From the NCBI RefSeq assembly GCF_002564005.1, contig NZ_PDJG01000001.1, positions 3,162,001 through 3,226,000 of the forward strand: 64,000 nucleotides of DNA. The letters run 5' to 3'. Origin of the DNA: Sanguibacter antarcticus (GTDB lineage Bacteria > Actinomycetota > Actinomycetes > Actinomycetales > Cellulomonadaceae). Positions within the stretch are counted from its first letter, which is position 1. Every line of letters starts with the position of its first letter. The notes under the pieces are model-generated. The model had not been told where the DNA came from. It did not search any database and saw only the letters and a list, made by a program, of their open reading frames with translations. Below, in pieces: positions 25,885 through 35,100 of the stretch. The position numbers were made by a program, and so were the translations under genes.

Positions 25885-26595
25885 TCAGTCGAGAAGGCTC
25901 GTGTCCAGGGTGTCCGGGACGCTCGCGATGCACAGGCCCTGGCGGTCGCCCTCGCTCCACGAGTCCTCGGTCGGTGCCCACACGCTGAGCGTGATGGCCG
26001 AGAGGTCGACGTCGGGCGCGTCGATCGCCCCTGTGGTGCACTTCTCGGCTGTCGCCGAGGTGACCTCGTCGGTGCCCGGGAAGTCGGTGCTGGTCGAGTA
26101 CTTCCGTGCACCGATCACCTGTGACTGGTGGGCTTCGTCGCACGGCACGACCGTGACGGAGCCCACCGCACCGTCGCTCGGGAGCGACTCGATGCAGTTC
26201 CCCACGACAACCTGCTGGGCGTACGCCTCGACGCTCTCGCCGACCTCTGCGTCGAGCAGGTCCACGCTCCGGTCCGCGAAGAACGCCAGGTACGCACCGA
26301 CCGCGACGACGGCGAGCACGACGACCCCGGAGAGACCGACGAGGAGCGCTCGCGAACGCCGCTCCGGCGCGGGCTGTGCGCCCCACGACGGTCCACCTGC
26401 CTGGCCGTCCCATGCGGGTGCGTGGAAGGTCGACGGGTCGTAACCGGGCTGCGACGGAGCACGCGGCACCGTGGCAGGAGGCGTGGGAGAGGGTGTGGGA
26501 GACGGCATGGGCGGAGGCGGAACTGGCGGCAGCGCGGCCGCCGGGGCGGGGTGCTCGTCAGACGGTCCGGGTGGGGGTGGGGGTACTGAGCTCAC
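25885..26595 (-). CDS. Septum-formation-type membrane protein with Pro-rich N-terminus
   Basis: 236 residues. A Pro-rich cytoplasmic region (1-80, runs of PPVPPPP and PTPSPTPP) leads to one membrane helix (LLVGLSGVVVLAVVAVGAYLAFF, about 88-110). The external domain has four Cys in a pattern typical of actinobacterial septum-formation (Septum_form) proteins: NCIESL, VPCDEAHQSQVIG, KCTTG, GLCIAS. The GTG at 26595 is preferred over an upstream start because AAAGGTGG precedes it. The domain name is historical; a division role is not established. The next gene upstream encodes a related protein. Confidence 0.78.
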   Translation of the reverse strand: MSSVPPPPPGPSDEHPAPAAALPPVPPPPMPSPTPSPTPPATVPRAPSQPGYDPSTFHAPAWDGQAGGPSWGAQPAPERRSRALLVGLSGVVVLAVVAVGAYLAFFADRSVDLLDAEVGESVEAYAQQVVVGNCIESLPSDGAVGSVTVVPCDEAHQSQVIGARKYSTSTDFPGTDEVTSATAEKCTTGAIDAPDVDLSAITLSVWAPTEDSWSEGDRQGLCIASVPDTLDTSLLD

Positions 26596-26690
26596 GGTCG
26601 CTGCCACCTTTGATCTGAGTCCGTCGTCGATCGGTGTCCGTCGGAGCACGGACCAGCCAGGATGCGTCCAAGACTAGTACCGGGGGCGGG

Positions 26691-27461
26691 TCACCTGGCG
26701 AGCGCGACGTCGTCGTCGGCGATCCGCCCGGTGACGGGTCCGTGCCGGGACGTCGCGAAGCACCAGACCTCGTGGTGGTCGTCGTTCCACACGTCTTCGG
26801 GCGGAGCGAGGGCGAACGGCTCGAAGAGGCTGGCGGACGTCGTCGGCAGGGCGGCGAGCGTCGCGACGCACAGGGCGCTGCCTTCGCGTCGCATCGAGCC
26901 GAGGCCGGGGTAGGTGCCGTCGGGGCCGAGCTGGACGGGGATCATCGCGACCAGCTCGGCGTCGTGCGGGAGGTCGCACGGCATGACCGTCACCCGAGCC
27001 GCACCGAAGGGCGGAAGGTCGAGGCAGTGCCCAGGGTTGACGTCGACGAAGAGGATCTCCACGGGCGCGGCGACGTCTGCGGGATCAGCGTTCGCCTCGC
27101 CGCGGTCGCTCAGCTGCACCGCCCACACGACGTACCAGGTCGCGGCGACCCAGGCGGCGGTGACGAGGGCGCCGAGGACGATCCCCGTGAGGGCGAGGGC
27201 TCTCCCGCGCTGCGGCACGCCGGCTCGTCGTGCACGGCGGAGCTGGTGGAGGGCGACGGCCCCCAGGACCATGCCGAGCATCCCGCCGACGACCGGCGAC
27301 GCCACGGGCACGGCGGCGGCCGCGACGGCCAGCCCGTTGCGGGCTCCCGGGCCGGAGGCCGGAGGATGCGCGGGTGCGAAGGGCCCGCTCGGTGGGCTCC
27401 CGGGGGGCTGCGGGTATGGCGAGGCGCGGTACTGCGGCCCTGACGAACCCACAGTGGTCAT
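26691..27461 (-). CDS. DUF4190/septum-formation-type membrane protein
   Basis: 256 residues. After a Pro/Gly-rich start come two membrane helices of a DUF4190 domain (NGLAVAAAAVPVASPVVGGMLGMVLGAVALHQLRRARR and ALALTGIVLGALVTAAWVAATWYVVW). The external domain has the same Cys pattern as its downstream neighbour: GHCLDLPP, VMPCDLPHDAELVAMI, SALCVATL, EVWCFATS. The two genes look like an old tandem duplication with the DUF4190 unit gained or lost. TAGGGT lies 6 nt before the ATG at 27461, indicating leaderless transcription, which decides against the GTG two codons upstream. Confidence 0.8.
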   Translation of the reverse strand: MTTVGSSGPQYRASPYPQPPGSPPSGPFAPAHPPASGPGARNGLAVAAAAVPVASPVVGGMLGMVLGAVALHQLRRARRAGVPQRGRALALTGIVLGALVTAAWVAATWYVVWAVQLSDRGEANADPADVAAPVEILFVDVNPGHCLDLPPFGAARVTVMPCDLPHDAELVAMIPVQLGPDGTYPGLGSMRREGSALCVATLAALPTTSASLFEPFALAPPEDVWNDDHHEVWCFATSRHGPVTGRIADDDVALAR

Positions 27462-27576
27462 GGGCACACCCTACCGAGGGCGCACGGGTGCACGGCCGTC
27501 AGGGATAGAGTCGACCGGGCAGCCAGCGCCCGGCCGGGTGGCGCCCGGTCTACCAGGCACGACGGGAGGTACGAGG

Positions 27577-28203
27577 GTGTCCAGCAAGCCCGCGCCCGAC
27601 GGCCGAGCGCCTCGCTCAGGGGGCTACGCGAAGGGTCGCGCCACGCGCGAGGTGATCCTCGACGCAGCCACGGCACTGTTCGGCGAGCTCGGCTACCGGT
27701 CGGCGTCGTTGCGTGAGATCGCGGCTCGCGCCGGCGTCTCCCACCCGGGGCTGCTCCACCACTTCCCGACGAAGGAGTCGCTCCTCGCGGCTGTCCTGGC
27801 GCACCGCGACGAGGTTGACGGCGCCGCGATCGAGGCGGACCGCGCGACGGGGATGGACTTCTTCGAGGCGCTCGCCCGGGTCGCGGAGCGCAACGCCGCG
27901 CGGCCGCGGATCGTCGAGCTGTTCTGCACGCTCTCTGCCGAGGCCACGTCGGCTCAGCACCCTGCGCACGCGTACTTCCGGCGGCGCTACGCCGATCTCG
28001 TGAGCGAGCTGACGGGTGAGCTCGAGCAGCGCTCCGCCGCGGGGCGGCTGCGTGCAGGGACGTCGCCCGGCGACGGTGCGCGGACGGTCGTCGCACTGAT
28101 GGACGGGTTGCAGGTGCAGTGGCTCCTGGAGCGCGAGGGCGAGGGCCCGCAGGTCGACATGGCTGCCGTCCTGCGGGGCTACCTCAGCGTCCTCCTCGGC
28201 TGA
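27577..28203 (+). CDS. TetR-family regulator, probable repressor of the GH3 gene
   Basis: 208 residues with a TetR helix-turn-helix: YRSASLREIAARAGVSHPGLLHHFPTKESLLAAVLAHRD (about residues 38-76). The C-terminal ligand domain is typical of sugar-catabolism TetR regulators near glycosidases, but its ligand is not evident. The GTG start has a GGGAGG site. It is convergent with the GH3 beta-glucosidase gene (9-nt gap), whose promoter region carries a TetR-sized palindrome. Confidence 0.87.
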   Translation: MSSKPAPDGRAPRSGGYAKGRATREVILDAATALFGELGYRSASLREIAARAGVSHPGLLHHFPTKESLLAAVLAHRDEVDGAAIEADRATGMDFFEALARVAERNAARPRIVELFCTLSAEATSAQHPAHAYFRRRYADLVSELTGELEQRSAAGRLRAGTSPGDGARTVVALMDGLQVQWLLEREGEGPQVDMAAVLRGYLSVLLG

Positions 28204-28212
28204 GCGCTCCCG

Positions 28213-30570
28213 TCACGCGTGCGCAGCGGCTGCAGCGACGAGACGGTCGAGCGCCTCGCGGTCGAAGAGCATCCCGTCGAACCCGGCGATGACGCGTGCG
28301 GGCATGTCGTCGATCATCTGCATCGACGCGTCGTCGAGCGTGAGGGCGCCGTCGGCGTCGGCGCCGCTCGTCTCGGGCCGCGCCAGCTCGGCGCGCATGA
28401 GCGGACCACCGACGGGGTGGTCGATCCACTCGGCGAACGTCGAGGAGTGCGTGAGCGTCCCCGCGAGGCTCTCGCCGACGACGTCGATGCTCACGGCGCC
28501 ACGGAGGTCACGGGAGGACGACCCGACCGAGACGACGAACTCGCCGCCCTCGAGCACCCACCGGTCGAGCGTCGTGTGCCAGTAGGACAGGTCGCGCGCA
28601 CCGAGCTCGAGCTGCAGCTCCTGAGGCTCGCCCGGCTGCAGGGTCGTCTTGGTGAACGCCTTGAGCTCGCGGACCGGACGCTGGACCTGGGAGCGCGGGT
28701 CGCCCACGTAGACCTGGACGACCTCGGCACCGGCGACCGGTCCGGTGTTCGTGACGGTCACGGTGACGTGGACGGTCGCGTCGGTCCCTGTCCCTGAGAC
28801 CGTGGCGGTCGGGGTCGAGTAGTCGAAGGTCGTGTAGGAGAGCCCGTGGCCGAACGGGTAGGAGACCGCGACGTCCTTGGTGTCGTAGTAGCGGTAGCCG
28901 ACGAGGGTGCCTTCGCCGTAGCGGACGTGCCCGAGCTCTCCGGGGAACGACCCGAACGCGGGGGTGTCCTCGAGGCGCAGCGGGATGGTCTCGGTGAGCC
29001 GTCCCGACGGTGTGCGGGCCCCGAACAGCAGGTCGGCGACGGCGCTGCCACCAGCCTGGCCGCCGAGCCACGCCTCGAGGATCGCGGGTGCGTCCTGCTC
29101 CCACCCGGCGACCGTCACCGCGGCCCCGTTGGCGACGACGACCACGATGCGTGGGTTGACCGCGGCCACCGCACGCAGGACGGCGAGCTGCTCGGCGGGG
29201 AGGTCGAGGTGCTGACGGTCGAAGCCCTCGGACTCGTAGGAGGCGGGCAGGCCGAGGAAGAGCAGGACCGTCTGCGCGGTGCGTGCGATCTCCACAGCCT
29301 CCTCGAGGAGCGCTCGGTCGCGCGCCTCGTCCGGGTCGGCGTCGGTCACGAACGCCGGCGCGAACGGGATGTCCGCGCCGGCGATCGCGCGGACGGCGTC
29401 GAGCGGTGCGTCGAGGCGCGTGGGGTGGACCTGCGAGGAGCCGGCGCCCTGGTAGCGGGGGGTGCGGGCGAACTCCCCGAGGACGGCGATGCCGGAGGCG
29501 TCGTCGGCGCGCAGGGGCAGGATCGGAGCGTCGGGCTGGTCTGCGACGAGGGACGGGACCGCGTCGTTCTTCAGGAGCACGGCAGCGTCGGCGGCGGCCT
29601 CGCGGGCGAGGGCGTGGTGCGCGGCCGCGTCGTAGGTGCTTGTGCTCTGGGCAGCCGGCTGGGCACGCTGCACGAGCGTCAGGAGCCGACGGACGGCCGC
29701 GTCGAGGACTGCTTCGTCGAGATCCCCGGCGCGGACGGCTGCGACGACCGCGGCGTCGGTGACGTCCCCCGAGGAGGGCATCTCGAGGTCGAGACCAGCG
29801 GCGAGGGCAGTCGCACGGTTGCTCACGGCGCCCCAGTCGGACACGACGACGCCGTCGAAGCCCCACTCGTCGCGCAGCACGTCAGTGAGCAGCCGACGGT
29901 TCTCGGACGCGTACGTGCCGTTGATCTTGTTGTAGGAGCACATGACGGTCCAGGGCGCGGCCTGGGTCACGACGCGCTCGAACCCCGCGAGGTAGATCTC
30001 GCGGAGCGTGCGCTCGTCGACGTCCGCGGACACGCGCATGCGGTCCGTCTCCTGGTTGTTCACCGCGAAGTGCTTGAGCGAGGTGCCGACTCCTTGGCTC
30101 TGGATGCCCTGGACGAGCGCGGCAGCCAGGTCGCCCGAGACGACGGGGTCCTCGGAGAAGTACTCGAAGTTGCGCCCGCACAGGGGGGACCGCTTGATGT
30201 TGATGCCGGGGCCGAGCAGGACGGAGACGTCGTTGGCGCGGGTCTCCTTGCCGAGAGCCTCGCCTACACGGTGCAGGAGCCCGGTGTCCCACGTGGAGGC
30301 GAGGGCGACCGCTGTGGGGAAGCAGGTGGCGGGGACGCTGTCGCCGATCCCGGGGTTGTCCGCGGAGGCGACCGGCTTGCGCAGCCCGTGGGGTCCGTCG
30401 GTGACCATGATCGACGGGACGCCAGCACGCTCGATCGGCGTGGTGGTCCAGAAGTCACGGCCTGAGGTCAGCGATGCCTTCTCCTCGAGGGAGAGCAGGG
30501 CGAGAGCTTGCTCGACGTCGAAGACCGCAGCGGGCCCGGTGGCGTCGTCGGTGTGGTCGGAGCTGGGCAT
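28213..30570 (-). CDS. Glycoside hydrolase family 3 beta-glucosidase
   Basis: The 785-residue enzyme lacks a signal peptide and so acts in the cytoplasm on imported oligosaccharides. Order: N-terminal GH3 barrel (about 20-300) with SIMVTDGPHGLRKP, SLKHFAVNNQETDRMRVSADVDERTLREIYLAGFE and catalytic nucleophile Asp245 in VVVSDWGAV; C-terminal GH3 sandwich (about 330-560) with FLGLPASYESEGFDRQHLDLP; and a fibronectin-III-like domain (about 600-690). A final 80-residue extension is seen that is not part of the family core. There is no PA14 insert. Specificity (cellobiose, gentiobiose, xylosides) cannot be assigned. Confidence 0.93.
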   Translation of the reverse strand: MPSSDHTDDATGPAAVFDVEQALALLSLEEKASLTSGRDFWTTTPIERAGVPSIMVTDGPHGLRKPVASADNPGIGDSVPATCFPTAVALASTWDTGLLHRVGEALGKETRANDVSVLLGPGINIKRSPLCGRNFEYFSEDPVVSGDLAAALVQGIQSQGVGTSLKHFAVNNQETDRMRVSADVDERTLREIYLAGFERVVTQAAPWTVMCSYNKINGTYASENRRLLTDVLRDEWGFDGVVVSDWGAVSNRATALAAGLDLEMPSSGDVTDAAVVAAVRAGDLDEAVLDAAVRRLLTLVQRAQPAAQSTSTYDAAAHHALAREAAADAAVLLKNDAVPSLVADQPDAPILPLRADDASGIAVLGEFARTPRYQGAGSSQVHPTRLDAPLDAVRAIAGADIPFAPAFVTDADPDEARDRALLEEAVEIARTAQTVLLFLGLPASYESEGFDRQHLDLPAEQLAVLRAVAAVNPRIVVVVANGAAVTVAGWEQDAPAILEAWLGGQAGGSAVADLLFGARTPSGRLTETIPLRLEDTPAFGSFPGELGHVRYGEGTLVGYRYYDTKDVAVSYPFGHGLSYTTFDYSTPTATVSGTGTDATVHVTVTVTNTGPVAGAEVVQVYVGDPRSQVQRPVRELKAFTKTTLQPGEPQELQLELGARDLSYWHTTLDRWVLEGGEFVVSVGSSSRDLRGAVSIDVVGESLAGTLTHSSTFAEWIDHPVGGPLMRAELARPETSGADADGALTLDDASMQMIDDMPARVIAGFDGMLFDREALDRLVAAAAAHA

Positions 30571-30634
30571 GGTGCACTTCCTCGGGTCGTCGAACGAAAG
30601 GACGTGGCTGCTCTCGTCCGATCGTAGACCAGAT

Positions 30635-30652
30635 ACCTACCGCTTGGTAGGT
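30635..30652. promoter_or_regulatory. TetR-type operator upstream of the GH3 gene
   Basis: ACCTACC-N4-GGTAGGT (30635-30641 and 30646-30652) is a perfect 7-bp inverted repeat of TetR-operator size, 65 nt upstream of the GH3 start. It is the natural candidate binding site for the TetR protein encoded at the other end of the GH3 gene. Confidence 0.55.
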
Positions 30653-30723
30653 CTTCAGGTCGTGAGGACCGTGCGGGCCGCGTCCGGCTGTCCGCCGCCC
30701 GTCTGCTGGGTGGCCCGCCAGGC

Positions 30724-31515
30724 TCAGACGGCGATGTCGAGGATGACAGGGACGTGGTCGGACGCGCCCTTGCCCTTGCGCTCGTTCCGGTCGATCTCGA
30801 CCGCCGTGACCAGGGGCGTCAGTGCCGGGGAGGTGTAGGCGAAGTCGATCCGCATGCCCTGGTTCTTCGGGAACCGGAGCTGCTGGTAGTCCCAGTACGT
30901 GTACTTGCGGTCTTCAGGGACGTGCACGCGTGTCACCTCCGTGAAGCCTGCCGTCTCGAACGCAGCGAACGCGTCTCGCTCCGGCTGGCTCACGTGCGTG
31001 GAGTCCTTGAACACCTCGAGGTCCCACACGTCGGTGTCCTGCGGGGCCACGTTCCAGTCGCCCACGAGCGCGACCTTGGCTGCAGGGTCCGCGGTCACCC
31101 AGCCCTGTGCGTTCTCGCGCAGCGTCGACAACCAGTCGAGCTTGTACGGGTAGTGAGGGTTGTCGAGCGCACGCCCGTTCGGTACGTACAGGCTCCACAC
31201 CCGCACGCCACCGCACGTCGCGGCGAGGGCGCGCGCCTCGAGAGCCGGCTCCTCACCGAAGTGGGGCTGGTCGGGGAACCCCGTCTCGACGTCCTCGAGC
31301 CCTACCCGGCTGATGATCGCCACCCCGTTCCACTGGCTCAGACCGAAGTGCGCGACCTCGTAGCCCGCGGCCTCGAACACCTCGAAGGGGAACTGAGCGT
31401 CCTTGCACTTGGTCTCCTGGAGTGCGAGCACGTCCGTCTCGCTCCGTTCGAGGAAGGCCACGGCGCGCTCGGCGCGAGCACGGATCGAGTTGATGTTCCA
31501 GGTGGTGAGGCGCAT
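30724..31515 (-). CDS. xth: Exodeoxyribonuclease III (AP endonuclease)
   Basis: 263 residues with the exonuclease-endonuclease-phosphatase fold: TWNINSIRAR (N7 region), LALQETKCKDAQFP with metal-binding Glu, VWSLYVPNGRALDNPHYPYKLDWL, VGDWNVAPQDTDVWD, RIDFAYTSPAL and the C-terminal SDHVPVILDI with catalytic Asp-His. It functions in base-excision repair at abasic sites. The ATG at 31515 is supported by a TAGCCT box 7 nt upstream on the minus strand, predicting a leaderless mRNA, and by the family start MRLTTWNIN. Confidence 0.95.
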   Translation of the reverse strand: MRLTTWNINSIRARAERAVAFLERSETDVLALQETKCKDAQFPFEVFEAAGYEVAHFGLSQWNGVAIISRVGLEDVETGFPDQPHFGEEPALEARALAATCGGVRVWSLYVPNGRALDNPHYPYKLDWLSTLRENAQGWVTADPAAKVALVGDWNVAPQDTDVWDLEVFKDSTHVSQPERDAFAAFETAGFTEVTRVHVPEDRKYTYWDYQQLRFPKNQGMRIDFAYTSPALTPLVTAVEIDRNERKGKGASDHVPVILDIAV

Positions 31516-31867
31516 GGCACCCAGGCTAGCCGCAGGGGCTGTCGCCGCGAACGAGGAGCTCGTCGGCCGGCGCCCGCACGCGGTGTCTGAAGGTATGTCA
31601 TATTTCATTCAATTCCGCAGGTGTAGCAGAAGGTGTGATTTGAAATACCCGCGTTCAATGCATTGTAGGTCGATAGTGCTGCCTTTACCTCCCGTGCGAT
31701 CAACGCCCGGACGGCATATGCACGACGGTCTTTTGCCCGTAGGGTCTATTACTGCGGTCACAGGGGGCGAGACCGGCCGGCTCGTCGACGATGCTGATCG
31801 AGAGTGCATGCAGCCAGTGCTGAGGTGGTGCTGGAAACAATTCAGTGTGCTGACGAGAGGAATTCAC
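31516..31867. other. Leader/promoter region of the lanthipeptide operon
   Basis: This 352-bp stretch has no convincing gene. Bases about 31590-31680 are clearly lower in G+C than the flanks (ATATTTCATTCAATTCC and similar), which fits acquisition of the locus by transfer. The frame of the precursor stays open upstream, but only the ATG at 31868 has a proper ribosome-binding site. A short element at 31642-31657 recurs upstream of the transporter gene. No second precursor peptide is encoded here. Confidence 0.5.
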
Positions 31868-32062
31868 ATGAAGAGCAACCGGACATCCGATCCCAGCGTC
31901 TCCGTCCTCGACGAGATCATCGACCAGAACCTCGAAGACCAGAGCGGAGGCCAGGGCTGGGGCACCACCATCACCAGCCTCGCCTGCTACGGGGTCAGCT
32001 GGGTCCTGGGCAACGGGGGCAACTTCTGCACCGTGACGCAGGAGTGCCAGAGCAACTGCTAG
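31868..32062 (+). CDS. lanA: Class II lanthipeptide precursor, lichenicidin/haloduracin alpha-type
   Basis: A 64-residue precursor. The leader (1-28) is acidic and ends in a double-Gly site (LEDQSGG), the cut site of C39 peptidases. The core (29-64) has four Cys (40, 54, 60, 64) and eight Ser/Thr. The segment LGNGGNFCTVTQEC carries the CTxTxEC lipid-II-binding motif of mersacidin-like peptides. Donor-to-Cys spacings match the lichenicidin alpha rings: Thr36-Cys40, Ser44-Cys54, Thr55-Cys60, Thr57-Cys64. GAGAGGA precedes the ATG. lanM and lanT follow. I infer an alpha peptide of a two-component lantibiotic, or a stand-alone relative of it. Confidence 0.9.
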   Translation: MKSNRTSDPSVSVLDEIIDQNLEDQSGGQGWGTTITSLACYGVSWVLGNGGNFCTVTQECQSNC

Positions 32063-32074
32063 GCCTGCTCGACG

Positions 32075-32112
32075 CCGTGGCCGGTCCCGGGGCTCCCGGC
32101 GACCGGTCACGG
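32075..32112 (+). terminator. Attenuator-like hairpin between lanA and lanM
   Basis: A 12-bp stem with one mismatch (32075-32086 and 32101-32112) and a 14-nt loop lies 12 nt after the precursor stop codon. Such a structure commonly lets excess precursor transcript accumulate while reducing read-through into the synthetase. No U-run follows, so read-through is expected. Confidence 0.55.
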
Positions 32113-32144
32113 TCGGGAGGGGACGAACGCTCGAGGAGGCGAAG

Positions 32145-35100
32145 ATGCACACGATCGACGACGTGGCACGCTGGCGGGAGCTCTTCCCAGAGATCGCCGA
32201 CGACGGCGAGTACGAACAGCTCGTCGAGGACGCGCACGTCCTCTGGCGCGAGCAGGACGACGACCGGGACGACGCCGCACACCCGAGCGATACGCCCCCG
32301 AGCGCCACGCACCAGAGCAGTCCAGACGCCACCATGGAGCCGTTGGACACGGAGGTCGTCGCCGACCACGTCCACCTCGGTGCGTACTTTCTCCACGAGG
32401 TCGCTCCGCTCGTCGAGACGTTCCGGGCCGAGATCGCTCGCCTCCCGCTCCTGAGCAGCTCCCACGACGTCACCGCCGCCAGCGTCGTCGCGGTCGCGCA
32501 GATGTGCGCTGCCCTCGGGGTGCGGACAGTCGTCACGGAGCTGCACCGGCAGCGGGACGAGGGGCTGCTCCACGGGGCGACGTCCGAGGACCGCTACGCC
32601 GACTTCCTCCGCCGGATCAGCTCGGACGACGGGCGGGCGGACCTGCGCCTGCGGTACCCGGTGCTCTTCCGGCTGCTGCACGAGCGGACCCAGCGGCACC
32701 TCGACTTCGTCCTCGAGGTGCTGTGCCACACCCAAGACCATCTCGGTGCGCTCGCTGAGACGTTCCCGGAGACCGTGGGGGACGGGCTCGTCACGAGCGT
32801 CTCGACGAACAGCGGCGACACCCACCGCGACGGCCGGTCCGTCGCGATCCTCACCTTCGGCCCTGGTGCCCGGCTCGTCTACAAGCCACGGTCGATGAAG
32901 ATCGAGGCAGCGTTCAACACTCTCGTGCACGAGCTCCGTGCCCGTGCCGGCATCGACCTGCTGACCATCCGGACGTACGTCGCGCACGAGTTCGGGTGGG
33001 CAGAGTTCGTCGAGCACGCGGAGCACGTCCCCGACCGTCGTCGGTACTACGAGGAGATCGGCGCGCTCACCGGAATCCTCTACCTCCTCAACGGGTGGGA
33101 CATCCACCACGAGAACCTCCTCACCGTCGACGGGCGCCCTGTCGTGGTCGACCTCGAGACGCTCTTGCGTCCTCAGCTCGTTGTCGACGCGGGGTACGCC
33201 GAAGGGTCCGCCGCGCAGGTCGCGGCGGCGCAGCTCGACGCGTCGGTGTGCTCTATCGGGATCCTTCCCATGGTCATCAAGCGGGGGCGCGAGGACGTCG
33301 GGATCGACGTCGGCGGGGTGGGGTTCCGGCGCGGTCAGGCGTCGCCGTTCAAGGGCTTCGCCCTCGTCGACGTCGGACGCGACGACATGAGGATCCGCTT
33401 CGACGGGCAGGTCGCGGACACGGGCAACGAGAACGCGCAGGACGGCGAGCCGGAGACCGTGATCGCCGACCGCACGTCGATCCAGGCAGGCCTCCGTCGG
33501 CTCTTCGACTGGGTGCTCGGCCACAAGGTCGAGGTGTGCGACCTGCTCCGTTCGACGTTCTCCGAGGTCAGGGCCCGGTACGTCCACAACCCCACGATGT
33601 TCTACGCCCAGCTGCTCCGGATGGGCACCCACCCGGACTTCATGGTGCGCGACGAAGACCTCTGGGTCCTCATGCACCGGGTAGGGCTGCGTCGGCAAGA
33701 CCTCGACGACGGGATCGTCCGGTCCGAGGTCCTCGACCTGTGCAACGGTGACGTCCCGTACTTCCAGTACGACGCGGGAGGTCGCCGGCTCGTCGACTCG
33801 CGCGACGCACCGACCGGCCCCGGCTTCCGTCGCAGCCCCCTCGAGTCGGTGCTGGAGAAGCTCGACGCGCTGACGGAGCACGACGCCGCGGACCAGGTGC
33901 GGCTCGTCGCCATGACGTTCGTCCACCGCCTCCCGCGGTCCAGCGACCCCACCGGCTTCTCCTTCCCCGAGCCGGGGGCCCAGCCGGTCGACGTGCCCCG
34001 CGCACGGATGCTCGCCGAGGCCCGACGCCTCGGCGACCGGCTCGAGGAGACCATGGTCGAGAGCTCGTCGGGCATCCAGCCCTCGACGTGGCTCGCCCCG
34101 CTCGTCACCACCTCCGACCACAGCCAGTGGGTACCAGGCACGCTCGGCTACGACCTCTACGGGGGGATCCCCGGCATCGGTCTCTATCTCGCCGCGCTCT
34201 CGGCAGCCACCGGCGAGGAGCGCACGGCCACAGCCGCGCACAGCGTGCTCGGCAGGCTCTCGCAGCAGCTGCGGCCGGGTGTCATGGACAGCTCGGCGAT
34301 CACCCTCGGCGGGATGACCGGTCTTGCCGGAGCATTCCACGCGACCGCGGTCGGCGGCCGGTTGCTCGCAGCGCAGGACGTCGTCGACGCCACGTACGAC
34401 GCGCTGCCGCTGCTCGTCGACGCCATCGACCGAGACCCGAGCTTCGACTTCATCGCCGGAGCGACCGGTGCGCTGGCGACCTGCCTGAGCCTCTCCCGCT
34501 CCGCGGACACGACCGCGCAGCGCGACACGTCTGTGGAGCACGCGGTCCGTGCCTACGAGCGGATCGCGCAGGCGAGCCCGCACGTCCTCGGCAGGGGCGT
34601 TCCTGAGGCCGGGATCTACAGCGGCTTCGGGCACGGGCTCGCGGGCATGGTGCCGTTCGTCGCGGAGCTCGGTGCGCTCACGGGAGACCGACGGGTGCAG
34701 GCCACCGCCGCAGGTCTCCTCGAACAGCTGCTGAGCATGCGCGACCCGCACGACGGGAGATGGCACCGGAGCTCGGTCTCCGACGCGCAGTCCTTCGCCT
34801 GGTGCCACGGCTCCACCGGGATCCTCCTCGGGCTCCTCCTGGCTGAGCCCCACCTCGACGAGGGCGCCCTCGACGGTGCCGTCGTCCGCGAGCTCGTGGC
34901 CACCACCGTAGAGCGCTCGTTCGGCCACAACGTCACGTACTGCCACGGCGACCTCGCCAACCTCGAGGTGCTCGGTCTCGCAGCCGAGCGGCTGGGGGAC
35001 CGCGACCTCGCGGCTCGCGTGACGGCTGGCTTCGTCGACCTGTTCGACTTTGTGCTCGAACGCTACGACGAGACGTCGCCGAGCAAGTATGCGGCGAGCA

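Noticed and set aside
31725..31867. Extension of lanA to an upstream in-frame ATG, or a separate beta precursor there
   Set aside because: The frame is open but has no ribosome-binding site, and its product lacks a leader, a double-Gly site and a Cys/Ser/Thr-rich core.
31995..34946. Very long open frame antisense to lanM (983 codons), and similar long frames opposite clpB, purA and thiC
   Set aside because: They mirror the codon bias of the opposite real gene in high-GC DNA, are rich in Arg/Asp/Val/Glu, and have no domain or ribosome-binding site.
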